Assembly (NCBI GenBank): GCA_900470195.1
Contig: UEIJ01000023.1
Coordinates: 1-64,000 of the forward strand
Direction: 5' to 3'
Source of the DNA: Hyphomicrobiales bacterium
GTDB lineage: Bacteria > Pseudomonadota > Alphaproteobacteria > Rhizobiales > Rhizobiaceae
DNA: 64,000 nt
The translations under genes were made by a program, and so were the position numbers. Shown here piece by piece: positions 28,101 to 36,282 of the stretch. Every line of letters begins with the position of its first letter. Within the stretch, counting starts at the first letter, position 1. A model generated the notes under the pieces. It saw only the letters and a program-made list of their open reading frames with translations, searched no databases and was not told where the DNA came from.

Positions 28101-29039
28101 CAATCCATGTGTCGTAATCGACGTCGTTCCCGAAATGGAACCGTCGACGTAAGCGTGAAGCCCATAAGCTTCATCACCAAGCGTTTCAACCGAACCACCG
28201 GAGAGAACAACGCTACCGCCTCGTTCACTATCGGATGCACCAGCCTGAACGCCGTGTGCTTTAAGGCCTGAGGTTTTGATGGTTGCGCTAGAATTAACGA
28301 CGCCGCCAGTGGTGGAGAGTATACCGTAGGACCGTTCCCCTCCGGTCGTTATTGAGCCACCATCCAGCGTAATATTGCCACCGTTTTTAGCGTAAGCGCC
28401 GAATGTCCAATCAGAATCCGTAGAGATATCGACGCCAGTAGTGGTGATTATACCGCCGTCTGTGTTCATGTCATTACTTGCAAGCAGACCATAGGCCTTG
28501 CTGCCAATGGTGGTGATCGAACCACCAGTCAAATCGATTGTCGAGAACGATTCGGCAAAAGCGCCGTAAGCATTTGTACCATTCGTGATAACGGTCGCTG
28601 GCCCTGTGATGGTACCGCCGTCAATAGCATGTAGACCGTAAGAATCATTTCCGTTTGTCGTGACGGTTACGCCGTTTGCGAGAATGATTTCAGAATGATC
28701 ACTGCCGTCTGCACTGCCACCATTTGCACCAACTTGAATTCCGTGGGCTTTGGAGCCAGTCGTCTGAACCGTACTATTTGAAAGATTTAATACGGATGCG
28801 ACGCCGGAGGTATTCTTGGATGTTAAAACACCCCATGCACGACTTGTTGTTGTCGTACTATGCGCAATATAGGTCTTGCCCGTAATGCCCAGGGCGGTGC
28901 CAGCCGAATGGCTTAATGCAGCCCCGTTATTCACCGCGATGGTGTCAGGATCCGCAGCGCTTGCCGCAGAACTTGCTAAAACCAGTGCAACGGCGGTTGA
29001 CCCCAGTACACGCGCCAGATCTCTGGAAATTAATGACAT
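25116..29039 (-). CDS. Autotransporter adhesin (type Va) with YG-A repeats
   Basis: 1307 aa. The signal peptide ends ASSAASA (about residue 28). The passenger to about residue 850 is built from roughly 20-residue repeats with the core SYGLHA / AYGAFA / AYGLLA plus T-T-x-G, a beta-helix of the pertactin-like type. The C-terminal barrel (about 1020-1307) ends NVKF and matches autotransporter A closely. Asparagine, threonine and glycine dominate. The start overlaps the 3' end of the upstream EAL gene by 10 bases, so the two are likely translationally coupled. A surface adhesin or aggregation factor is inferred from family and architecture. Confidence 0.9.
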   Translation of the reverse strand: MSLISRDLARVLGSTAVALVLASSAASAADPDTIAVNNGAALSHSAGTALGITGKTYIAHSTTTTSRAWGVLTSKNTSGVASVLNLSNSTVQTTGSKAHGIQVGANGGSADGSDHSEIILANGVTVTTNGNDSYGLHAIDGGTITGPATVITNGTNAYGAFAESFSTIDLTGGSITTIGSKAYGLLASNDMNTDGGIITTTGVDISTDSDWTFGAYAKNGGNITLDGGSITTGGERSYGILSTTGGVVNSSATIKTSGLKAHGVQAGASDSERGGSVVLSGGSVETLGDEAYGLHAYVDGSISGTTSITTHGLNGFGAFAESDSSISLTDTTIVTNGDYAYGLLANRDGGTTAGVIDVTNTNITTNGIHAYGAFADNGGQITLTGGSITTANEKGKGTQNGDGSRGYAIFSQGDGSFVSADGTTIHTLGQRAYGAYAYNGGDVDLKNLSITTEGFMAYGVYASGAGSVLNAENVNITTSGDVGDAAWAYAGGVLNLNGGTYNVLGEQNSNSPHENANGLIAVGGTATTDGGVINAQNLVINTTGADSYGFRAGAVVGNDQTFGTIDLKNTTITASGENAYIGQVQYGSTLTVSDSTLKSERGIGIGLTDSADVTLNNTSIISGKETFESTFTKSGQTQNLSLGDGTNATQNNGTLLKVNRETAGGDGIVNLNLQAGSTSSGDIVDTDATKTTGLTNVKVEQGATYNGKIEGITDLDAESGTELTFEAGTEIAGNLTGTNSTFNFDPSGANIGGDVELNNASSTHGGSIDTPITVGGSVLVDPTSIMGGNWDIAGDLTANGTITPGNSIGVVKVGGDATFGANSVYAVEIAGDGTSDRIDVTGKAILQGGTVEVTALDDKVSYQDGQTYTILTAGGGVDGQFSEAVSKSIFLTAELQHLANEVDLTVGLVADPVDPENPPVVFEKVAKTSNQVATARALDSLEQSGSSLELYNSVLFLTNEDEARDAFKQLSGDTHASVKTGLIDTANLTADAINNRLRSAFEGVAAKDAPVLSFAQSPKGSAPQPFDAVEPASYDYGVWASGFGSWVDHDGNANTGGLKSTTGGFLSGVDVGFASGWRLGVVGGYSQTDLDAKGRYASATSDNWHLGVYGGNQWGPIGLRAGLVHTWHSIDSSRSVAYTGFNDSLDADYDARTFQAFGELGYRIDTASASFEPFANLSHVRLHTDGFTEKGGAAALSVNSETTSTTFTTLGLRASAPLQFGATTASLRGTLGWRHAYGDITPESTQYFAGSNAFTVEGVAIAKDAALVEAGFDVAITEASTFGLSYVGQFGSDTTQNGFNATLNVKF

Positions 29040-29824
29040 ATCCTACCCTCAGAATTAGCCCGGAACACAGGCTCGTTTGAATGCATGAATGCTGGTCGAG
29101 ACAAATGAAAGCCTTGGGCGTGTGTAGCCCCCGCCATCACGGCATCGATCAGATGATTGTTGGTTTCAACACCTTCGACGATCACTGTCGGAGTGGCGCA
29201 TTTCGCCAGACCGATCATGAATTGAAGGCTGTTGCCACCGAATTTGGATTCTTTGATTTCGCGCACAAATGACGCGTCGATCTTGACTATATCGACTTCC
29301 AGTCTCAGCAACATCCATGGCGTGATCTGGCCGACACCGAAGTCGTCAATGGCAATTCGACAGCCGAGTTTGCGGGCTTGCGCAAGACACTTACTGGTCG
29401 TCACAAAATTGCCAATTGGATGTGTTTCCGTGACTTCCAGAATGAGACGACTAGCCAAATGTGGACGTGCAACGATTTGGCTGTAAATCGATGACCAATT
29501 GGTATCTATGAGATTCTCAGTTGAGATATTGCAGCCAAGAATGGCACGTGGATCAGCGTCAAGCTCATCAAGAACGAGCTTTAACATGTGTTGATCCAGG
29601 ATTGGTGTTTTTCCCCACATGTCCAGCACCGGAACGAATTCGCCTGGGCTTCGCACCTGACCATCACGGTCTATCATACGGGCAAGACATTCACCGTAGA
29701 GTAAACGGTCAGCGTTTGTGACTGAATGGATGCCCTGAACCGCAATCTGAATGCGATCATCCTCAATGGCCTCGGTGATTTCGGTCAGCAACACTTCGTC
29801 GGCGATGTCGAGATAATCCAACAC
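29030..29824 (-). CDS. EAL-domain protein coupled to an autotransporter
   Basis: 264-aa stand-alone EAL domain with no membrane helix or sensor domain. The EAL signature reads ECL (YGECLARM), keeping the metal-binding Glu. Other catalytic elements are present: Asn in CNIS, Glu in EVTET, the DDFG pair (AIDDFGVGQ), Lys in VKID and EGVET. It may therefore hydrolyse c-di-GMP or at least bind it. The start is uncertain: a GTG at 29824 has GAGG nine bases upstream, while a TTG at 29830 is closer. It is the first gene of a two-gene unit with autotransporter B. Confidence 0.8.
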   Translation of the reverse strand: MLDYLDIADEVLLTEITEAIEDDRIQIAVQGIHSVTNADRLLYGECLARMIDRDGQVRSPGEFVPVLDMWGKTPILDQHMLKLVLDELDADPRAILGCNISTENLIDTNWSSIYSQIVARPHLASRLILEVTETHPIGNFVTTSKCLAQARKLGCRIAIDDFGVGQITPWMLLRLEVDIVKIDASFVREIKESKFGGNSLQFMIGLAKCATPTVIVEGVETNNHLIDAVMAGATHAQGFHLSRPAFMHSNEPVFRANSEGRICH

Positions 29825-30088
29825 AATCAATCACCTCAGCTGAGCGTGATGATCGATAACAACTTTCGATGAAGCGAAAAGGACGGAAAGGAACCTTTTC
29901 CTGCGTCGGATTCTTGCAACATTTTTTGCCCCGATATTGCCCCGATTTATTGGCCGATAGACCGAATGTACTGCTAAAGACGTACTTTTCATCTACCCCT
30001 CCAAATCTTATTCTAGGCCCTACCATAAAGGTTCCTTTTCTGTCAATTCGCGGAGTTGTTCATCGTATTAGAAATGGCGTTAAAATTC

Positions 30089-30734
30089 ATGGCAAAGCTT
30101 AGAATATCCAAAATGCCAGCACAAAATACGAGTTATAGAGTTAATTCTTCCCGCCTGGAGGCTGGTCGGCGAATCGGCTACGCCCGCGTATCGACAGATG
30201 ACCAACATCTTGATTTGCAGTTCAATGCACTCAAGAAAGCAAATTGTGAACGAGTATTCACCGATCAGGGAATTTCCGGGAAAGTAAAAAACAGGCCTGG
30301 CTTAAAAAAAAGTACTATCCAACCTAAAAAAGGGCGACATCCTTGTCGTATGGCGATTGGATCGTTTGGGCAGGTCGCTCGTAAACCTCGTTGAAATCAT
30401 TAACAATCTCGGCAAACGAGGTATAGAGTTCCAGTCATTGACTGAAAATATCGATACCAGTTCAAGCGGAGGGCGACTGGTATTTCACATTCTTGCAGCA
30501 CTGGCTGAGTTTGAACGCGCGTTGATTAGTGAACGAACAAAAGCGGGTATGGAGGCGGCCAGATTGAATGGGAAACAACTCGGCCGTCCTCCTAAAGTGA
30601 AGGCAAATGAGCGACGGGAAATATCTAATGCCTTTCGAAAACGGAACGCGACTGTTGCAGAATTAGCGCAGAAGCATAATTTAACGCCACGAGTAGTTCG
30701 TTCCATAGTCAAGAGTGCAGGAGAAGCTCGTTAA
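30089..30734 (+). pseudogene. Serine recombinase (resolvase/invertase), frameshifted
   Basis: The N-terminal part carries RRIGYARVSTDDQHLDLQFN with the catalytic Ser and FTDQGISGK. The C-terminal part carries DRLGRSLVNLVEIIN, the LAALAEFERALISERTKAG helix and a C-terminal helix-turn-helix. The two lie in different frames. The break is at a run of eight A (30304-30311): removing one A restores a continuous frame reading on to the WRLDRLGRSLVNL motif. The upstream frame otherwise runs on to 30394. It is a broken gene unless transcript slippage on the A8 run rescues it. The exact start is unclear. Confidence 0.75.
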
Positions 30735-30742
30735 AATGTCGA

Positions 30743-31165
30743 TTGTGTCGATACGTCGAACGTCGGTTATCGTTACCAAGGAATTGCGCAAACAATACCT
30801 GGGCGACGATCTCCAGATGTAACGTGTCGACTGCCAGATCAATTCAAGTCGTTGGCCGGGAGATGAGACGGCGATTCGGCCGAATCTTCAGAACAAAATC
30901 TGAAACAACCCAAACACCAACAACTAGCGGCGTAGGACAAGGATACAATCAATCAACAGGCACCGGTGCAAACGGCGTTGCCGGAGGATTCAACGCTGGC
31001 GCAGATGGCAAGGGCGGCAATGGCGGAGCCTTCGGACAAGCAGGCACGGCAGGCAGCACAGGAGCTAACGGCACAAGCACGATAGGCGTGACCGGATCAT
31101 CAGGTGGCGCTGCGGGAACAGAAATTGTGAACACGGCTAGTGCTACGATCAATTATTTAAATTGA
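30743..31165 (+). CDS. Glycine-rich fragment, tail-fibre-like C-terminus
   Basis: Up to 140 aa, start uncertain. From about residue 65 it is a Gly/Ala/Asn/Thr-rich collagen-like stretch (GANGVAGGFNAGADGKGG and similar) ending GTEIVNTASATINYLN. This composition and ending resemble C-termini of phage tail-fibre proteins. The N-terminal 60 residues look like out-of-frame filler. It is probably a remnant left beside the broken recombinase. Confidence 0.3.
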   Translation: MCRYVERRLSLPRNCANNTWATISRCNVSTARSIQVVGREMRRRFGRIFRTKSETTQTPTTSGVGQGYNQSTGTGANGVAGGFNAGADGKGGNGGAFGQAGTAGSTGANGTSTIGVTGSSGGAAGTEIVNTASATINYLN

Positions 31166-31683
31166 TAGCTGGCACCTCGATCAAACTCTTCTTTCTCAGC
31201 CGTGAGAATTATGTTTCACTGCAGGTTGCGTGAATAAGAGACCCCATTCTTCACGCACGAACGGTCTCCTTGCCCCCGCAATGGAGGCCGTTTTGCCCCT
31301 TTGCTATCAATCCGCGATGTCTCAGCGATCATCTCTCAACAAAATTGCCGCGTAACTCGTAGCCGCAAGTTCAGCCAAATTCCACTTGCTGATAATCATG
31401 CACACAATCGCAGTACCTTCTTTAGAGCATTGGATGTGCGCTGCTCTCTCGTGCCACCTCGAATTCTGTCGGCGCAATGGATATATTGTTACGGGTACGA
31501 AACAATATCGGTAATTCAAGGGGAGAATTGAGGATTATTTTCTGGATTTGACAGTGTCACTGAACTACCCACAAAATAAAACCACTGCGGTCAACGGGCT
31601 GGAACCCTACGCAGTGGTTTTAAAACGAGTATTGATATGATGCTAAACGGCCATGATTTTGTAAAGACCCCAAATACGCTTCC
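31166..31683. other. Gene-free region upstream of rep with two hairpins
   Basis: 518 bp with no credible gene. TGCGTGAA/TTCACGCA pair at 31227-31257. AAAACCACTGCG (31578-31589) pairs with GCAGTGGTTTT (31611-31621). Its position directly upstream of the replicase makes it the best candidate for a replication origin or rep control region, though no iterons are evident. Confidence 0.4.
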
Positions 31684-33765
31684 GTGAGCGCGCTGCTTGG
31701 ACATACGTTCCAAGCAGACAATACCCTACATACTGCCTTAAACTGTCAACAAATTTGGCTCCCACATACAGCTACTTCATCGGCTGAAAAATCCCCAACT
31801 AACCGCCAACCAGCTGATCCGAGAACGTCGCCGGCGTTCATGACGCGTCGTTTCGAAAACGCCGAATTCTTCAAGCAGCGCTACAAAGACCAGCAGGCAC
31901 TCGTGAAGGAACGCCTTGAACTCGGCTATCGCCGTCATGGCTTCAAGGAACTCTCCGGCCATCAGGTTGGACCTGTTCGTGAAGAAGGTTTGCGATCCGA
32001 AACTTTGAAATCCGAGGCTGGTAAAATGTTCGTGGCATCGGTACCGCGAGCGCATGATTTACGAAGCAATTGGTGCAAAGGCGCGCTTGAAAAGTTACGC
32101 CAGAAGATATTTTCACTGGACGAACCATATGTCGAGGGAAACCGCCGCTTCCTTGGCTTCCTGCGAATTGATACCGACCGCGTCTGGAATTCCGTTGAAG
32201 AATGCCGTTCATTTTATCGACTGCTTGCACATGACGGCAAAGTCGCTTGCGAGCCGCATTTTCTTGTTGGCCTGAAACTGGAAGATGGTCGCTTTATCCG
32301 CCCACATGCAATCTGGATGTTACCGAAGGGCGCAGCCATCTGGAACGAACCAGGGAAAGAAGGCTGGAAACGTGGTCCAGTTGATCTTTTCCATTCCGTA
32401 TACTTTGGGTTGAACAATGCCCTGCTGGAAGCTGGAGCCGATGCGGGTGCGCCAGCGACATCGCAACAAGTGAAATGTCCGCTCTCACCCGAATGGCATA
32501 CGGTTTGTCCTCAGGATTCTCATTTCCCCGATCTCGCGGAACATGCTGAATATCTCGAACTGAACCACAACCGCGAAACGGTATTACGCAAAGCTGCTTC
32601 CGTTCAGTCGGGTCTGGACATCGTAGAAAGCAACCAGATTTTTAATGTCTGTCAGAAGATGGCCTACGCCGTGTTGAATGAATGGCATTTCTCCGCTGAC
32701 ACGGATTTCGTTTTTGACCGTAAAAACCGTCGCTTAGGAGCAATCGTTGACAGACTTCATGTAAAGCTTGAAGAGCTTCTTTCCGCCACAAATTCGCATT
32801 CGAATGAATGTAAAAAATGGTGTATTGATAAAAAGCATAAAAACCGTTCGGCTCATCCCGATAACAACAACGTCCACCTGATCATCGCCAAGGTTGCGGA
32901 ATATGCGGTCGCGCATTGGAACCCCGACGTATTACAACGGTCGAGGAAAAATCGTGGCGCAGCCATGCATGAAGTCGAAGGCCTAAAGAGCCTGAAAGAA
33001 CGTCAATCTGTCGGTGGACGATATTCGGTCCGTAAAAACGCGGAACGCGTACAAAATGCCATCGTGATCGCGATTAAAAGGCTAACCAAAAATGGCGAGG
33101 CTATCACGAAGTCAGCAGTCGCTCGTGAGAGCGGCGTTAGCCGTCCGACAATCAATAAATATTGGCCGGAACTGTCGATAAACAGTGATAACCACAAAAA
33201 GGTGCAAACTGACGTATCGGTAAACAGATTTGCCGCCATCGGGAATGTAAAAAATAGTGTATTGATAAAAAGCATACAGGCACCCGGCGTAGCCTCTCAT
33301 CGTCCCCACAACAACGTGCGCCGCCATGCAATGGCTCTACCGATCTCAATATCAGGTCCATCGCCTACTTTGACACAGCCCGCCATGGGATATGACGATG
33401 TAAGTAACGGTCTATCAATAGGAAATGCGACCTCCCACGCTTCCACGTTGTGGGCACCATCGTCCAACACCGTCAGCGAATCCCTCGACAACAATGATGG
33501 CATTCCCGCCTGCACCAGCCCAATATCGGAAAACAGTCAGAAAGCCTCAAATGAGCGCGAAATCGTTGTCGAACGCGTTTGTATGCCCGAAGCCGAAAAC
33601 CATGCACGAAATGGCATCGCCTGCGCCTTTACGGGCCGTTCTGAAAACGGGACTGTGGCTCCTATTTCGTTCGGCGATTGCGCACCGTACTTGATGCCAA
33701 CCGCGACTGCCCCTGTTCTTGGTAACCTGCCGTATGATGAATTCGATGATTTGATCCCATATTGA
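31684..33765 (+). CDS. Plasmid replicase-type replication protein
   Basis: Up to 693 aa. A replicase/primase-type catalytic region covers about residues 60-330 (FLGFLRIDTDRVWNSVEECR, CEPHFLVGLKLEDGRFIRPH), similar to RepA-type initiators of small theta or primase-initiated plasmids. A helix-turn-helix is seen near 465-490 (ITKSAVARESGVSRPTINKY). The tail beyond about 540 is low-complexity. The GTG at 31684 has no clear ribosome site; the ATG at 31840 is an alternative start. Presence in an integrated element implies a plasmid past or replication after excision. Confidence 0.75.
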   Translation: MSALLGHTFQADNTLHTALNCQQIWLPHTATSSAEKSPTNRQPADPRTSPAFMTRRFENAEFFKQRYKDQQALVKERLELGYRRHGFKELSGHQVGPVREEGLRSETLKSEAGKMFVASVPRAHDLRSNWCKGALEKLRQKIFSLDEPYVEGNRRFLGFLRIDTDRVWNSVEECRSFYRLLAHDGKVACEPHFLVGLKLEDGRFIRPHAIWMLPKGAAIWNEPGKEGWKRGPVDLFHSVYFGLNNALLEAGADAGAPATSQQVKCPLSPEWHTVCPQDSHFPDLAEHAEYLELNHNRETVLRKAASVQSGLDIVESNQIFNVCQKMAYAVLNEWHFSADTDFVFDRKNRRLGAIVDRLHVKLEELLSATNSHSNECKKWCIDKKHKNRSAHPDNNNVHLIIAKVAEYAVAHWNPDVLQRSRKNRGAAMHEVEGLKSLKERQSVGGRYSVRKNAERVQNAIVIAIKRLTKNGEAITKSAVARESGVSRPTINKYWPELSINSDNHKKVQTDVSVNRFAAIGNVKNSVLIKSIQAPGVASHRPHNNVRRHAMALPISISGPSPTLTQPAMGYDDVSNGLSIGNATSHASTLWAPSSNTVSESLDNNDGIPACTSPISENSQKASNEREIVVERVCMPEAENHARNGIACAFTGRSENGTVAPISFGDCAPYLMPTATAPVLGNLPYDEFDDLIPY

Positions 33766-34101
33766 AATCATCAACTTTGAAGTCTGGATCGTCGTTTTCA
33801 TCGATCCAGTTGAACTCTCTGCCTGGTGTTCTGTTGCGCTCGGGCAGATCGTCCGGACTAACCGGAAAGCTAAGCAACAGGTCTGCGAATGTGGGCTGCT
33901 TTTTCATGTCACCACAATAGCAGAAGTCACCGGCGAAAATATCGGATTTGTTCCCGGCGGTATAACACTTCATGATTTCTATCAGGAAGCCAGCAGCGGG
34001 CGGTTGCACCGCCCGATTTTGCTGGCCAAGGGACAGGGCTAAAGCCCTTCCCTGTGGAACCCTAACCCAGCCCCTTGCGGGGCCAAGAATTGGAGATCGC
34101 A
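33766..34101. other. Rep-mob intergenic region, candidate oriT
   Basis: About 336 bp with several hairpins. GGGCGGT/ACCGCCC at 33998-34014 followed by GATTTT looks like a rep terminator. AGGGCT/AGCCCT and CCCC/GGGG stems follow. The position directly upstream of mobC and relaxase is where oriT normally lies, but I could not identify a nick consensus. Confidence 0.4.
33998..34020 (+). terminator. Probable rep terminator
   Basis: 7-bp perfect stem GGGCGGT/ACCGCCC with a TGC loop and the tail GATTTT. Confidence 0.55.
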
Positions 34102-34476
34102 ATGCTAACAAATGACGATGTAGTTGAAATCGGTCGTAGCTTTCGGAAACAGGCATTTTCGAAGATCGACGATGTTCTTTCTCTTTCCGAGATTGAGCAT
34201 GACGTCGCTGATGATTTATTCCGCAATATCTACGAATTGGTGCCGTCCCTGGCGTATGAACATTGTTCGGGTGAAGTTCAGTTCGACGTGGAATGTATGA
34301 AACGTACCGTCCGCGAAGCGATTGTCGATAGCTTTATTGACGATGTGCAAGACGATCTTCGGTCCCATGTGGAAGCGTTCCGCAAAAAGCTTGAGCGAGA
34401 TTTTCAAATTTACGGCCTCGCCTCAAATTTCCAGTACGAGCATGTTTACGTGGAGGATGAGGCGCTACATGTCTAA
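34102..34476 (+). CDS. Hypothetical protein at the head of the mob operon
   Basis: 124 aa, start ATG 34102 with GGAG about 7 nt upstream. Mostly helical and acidic (DDVVEIGRSFRKQAFSKIDD, DDVQDDLRSHVEAFRKKLER), with no family I recognise. Its stop overlaps the mobC start, so it belongs to the mobilisation operon. A relaxosome accessory role is an inference from position only. Confidence 0.7.
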   Translation: MLTNDDVVEIGRSFRKQAFSKIDDVLSLSEIEHDVADDLFRNIYELVPSLAYEHCSGEVQFDVECMKRTVREAIVDSFIDDVQDDLRSHVEAFRKKLERDFQIYGLASNFQYEHVYVEDEALHV

Positions 34477-34831
34477 ATCATCGACTCGTAAAGCCACCAG
34501 CATAATTGCGTTCAGAATGACCCCTGATGAATCTGACGCCTTACGCGCTGCAGCCATTGCTGCAGGCGTAGGTCCGACGACGTTTGCCAGACGGGCTGCC
34601 TTCAATGCCGCCAATCTTGCGGCCCCGGACTATGAGATGAAGCTACCCGATCCCAGCAAGGTCGACAGGAATAAACTGATCGGCGCTGTCAATAAAATCG
34701 GCTCAAACGTCAACCAGATAGCAAAGGTCGCGAACGAGAAAAAAGAAATTCCAGAAAACAAGATTATCAAGGCCTTGTTTGCCGAAGTTCGCGAGCTACG
34801 CGTTGCCATCTTGAAAGTGCTGGAACAATGA
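34469..34831 (+). CDS. mobC: MobC-like relaxosome accessory protein
   Basis: 120 aa, start ATG 34469 behind GGAGGATGAGG and overlapping the preceding stop. The N-terminal part is ribbon-helix-helix-like (SIIAFRMTPDESDALRAAAI). The C-terminal MobC motif is clear: LIGAVNKIGSNVNQIAKVAN. It should help the relaxase melt or bend oriT. Its stop overlaps the relaxase start (ATGA). Confidence 0.85.
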   Translation: MSKSSTRKATSIIAFRMTPDESDALRAAAIAAGVGPTTFARRAAFNAANLAAPDYEMKLPDPSKVDRNKLIGAVNKIGSNVNQIAKVANEKKEIPENKIIKALFAEVRELRVAILKVLEQ

Positions 34832-36282
34832 TTGGCCAAGCTGTCAGACACGGTCGAACGGCAAAGGATACAAACAATTTGCATGCTCATCTGACGAAAG
34901 ATCAGGGCGCGCGCGTCGAGATTATCAATTGCGCTGCGCATGATCTTCGCTCGGCAATGGATGACATGCAATTGGCTCGTGATGCGAGCCGTGCCGATGC
35001 CGCATTTCTTCATCTGTCATTGTCGCCAGGGCGCGATATGACCGATGATGAACTGCGACAGGTAGCAGACATTGTTCTTCGCCATTTTGAGGCTGATGAA
35101 CATCCGGCCGCACTTGTTATCCATGATAAAGATCGCGCATCCGGCAAGGGCAACACCCATGGTCATTTGGTGGTCGGACGGGTTGGATATGATGGCCAGG
35201 TTCTGCCGTCTGGATTTGAAAAAATCCGCCTCGAAACTGCGATGCGCATAGTTGAATTCGAAATGGGCGAGCCCGCCACATTGGGTCGCCACCACGTCAG
35301 CGCAGTAAAATGGCTTCGCGCTAATGGCAGGGAAGATGTTGCAAATTGGCTCGATATGCAGTTCGGCGTCAATCCTGGAAAACCGAAATCGCCTGCCTCA
35401 CCTGCAAAGCGCCAGAAGATTGAACGCGCCACGGGAATAAACATGTCGACACTCACTTCGACTGTCCGTAGCGCCTGGGAGCGGTCCGATAATCCGCAAG
35501 CGTTTAGCGCAGCACTCGCTGAGAGTGGGATTCATATCCAGAAAGGTCAGAAAGATGGTGTTTTTCTTGTTCTGAAGGATGGCGTTCAGGTTGGCGCACT
35601 TGATCGTCTGTTGAAAGAAAAGCGCCGTTCTGTGGCCGTTAGAATGGAAGGTTTTGAATATGGCGAAACAAGAACAAACCCAAATGGAAGCCATTCAAGC
35701 AACTTGGCGAGAAGCGCATCAGAGTCGAAAGAGCGTAGAGCAGCTTCAACCATTGTTGGAGCTACTCGAACAACCGGAGCCGACCGAAGGCGGGCCAATA
35801 GCGCAAATTCTGGACGCACTGGAACAGATCATTCTGAGCCAGAAGCATCAAATGATGTTGCTCAAGGACCTCGACGCCAAAGTGGACGCTTTGACCAGAT
35901 CCAGGCGGTGAAACGGATCGAGGCGCACCAGTTTGGCTGGGATCGGCTACGAGGATTGTGCGACGATTTTGTTGCCTTCCTACGTGATTTCGTGTCGACA
36001 CGAAAATCTGAACCTCAATTCTCTGACCGCGATCATGAAATTGCGACCATGTTCGAAAAGGCCTGTCGCTATAGCGCTGAAAACATGGAACGGCTGGAAA
36101 AGCTCGACCCAGACTTGGCAGCCTATCGCGAGCATTACGGAGAGCACTGCCAAGGCCTCTCACATGAGCAAATCCTCCAAAATCTGGCCAACTGGCGCGA
36201 ACGAGGTCAGGAAATTGTAACGGACATGTCCGTTACACCGGATGACGACCACGACTATCAGCCGCCATCAATGAGATTTTAA
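34828..36282 (+). CDS. mobA: Relaxase (MOBP/VirD2-like mobilisation nuclease)
   Basis: 484 aa. Relaxase/mobilisation nuclease domain at about 1-170: early block NLHAHLTKDQGARVEIIN, then FLHLSLSPGRDMTDDEL, and the metal-binding histidine motif THGHLVVGRV (H111, H113). It nicks oriT and pilots the strand for transfer. A low-complexity S/R/A/N-rich linker at about 275-360 coincides with an overlapping gene in another frame. The C-terminal 130 residues are helical and of unknown role, and far shorter than primase-fused relaxases. Confidence 0.88.
   Translation: MIGQAVRHGRTAKDTNNLHAHLTKDQGARVEIINCAAHDLRSAMDDMQLARDASRADAAFLHLSLSPGRDMTDDELRQVADIVLRHFEADEHPAALVIHDKDRASGKGNTHGHLVVGRVGYDGQVLPSGFEKIRLETAMRIVEFEMGEPATLGRHHVSAVKWLRANGREDVANWLDMQFGVNPGKPKSPASPAKRQKIERATGINMSTLTSTVRSAWERSDNPQAFSAALAESGIHIQKGQKDGVFLVLKDGVQVGALDRLLKEKRRSVAVRMEGFEYGETRTNPNGSHSSNLARSASESKERRAASTIVGATRTTGADRRRANSANSGRTGTDHSEPEASNDVAQGPRRQSGRFDQIQAVKRIEAHQFGWDRLRGLCDDFVAFLRDFVSTRKSEPQFSDRDHEIATMFEKACRYSAENMERLEKLDPDLAAYREHYGEHCQGLSHEQILQNLANWRERGQEIVTDMSVTPDDDHDYQPPSMRF
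35660..35911 (+). CDS. Overprinted small gene inside the relaxase gene
   Basis: 83 aa in a different frame from the relaxase. The ATG at 35660 has a perfect GGAAGG (35646-35651) 8 nt upstream, rare for a chance frame. The protein (MAKQEQTQMEAIQATWREAH, then LLELLEQPEPTEG and ILDALEQIILSQKHQMMLLK) is Leu/Gln/Glu-rich and strongly helical with heptad-like spacing. The relaxase frame in the same stretch is a low-complexity linker, so selection seems to act on the inner frame. IncQ plasmids have a comparable mobB gene inside mobA, but I see no sequence similarity to MobB. Confidence 0.6.
   Translation: MAKQEQTQMEAIQATWREAHQSRKSVEQLQPLLELLEQPEPTEGGPIAQILDALEQIILSQKHQMMLLKDLDAKVDALTRSRR

Noticed and set aside
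33662..33907. 81-aa minus-strand frame (MKKQPTFADLLLSFPVSPDD...) overlapping the rep 3' end
   Set aside because: The translation looks almost protein-like, but the ribosome site is poor and the last third is antisense to rep; left as unsupported.
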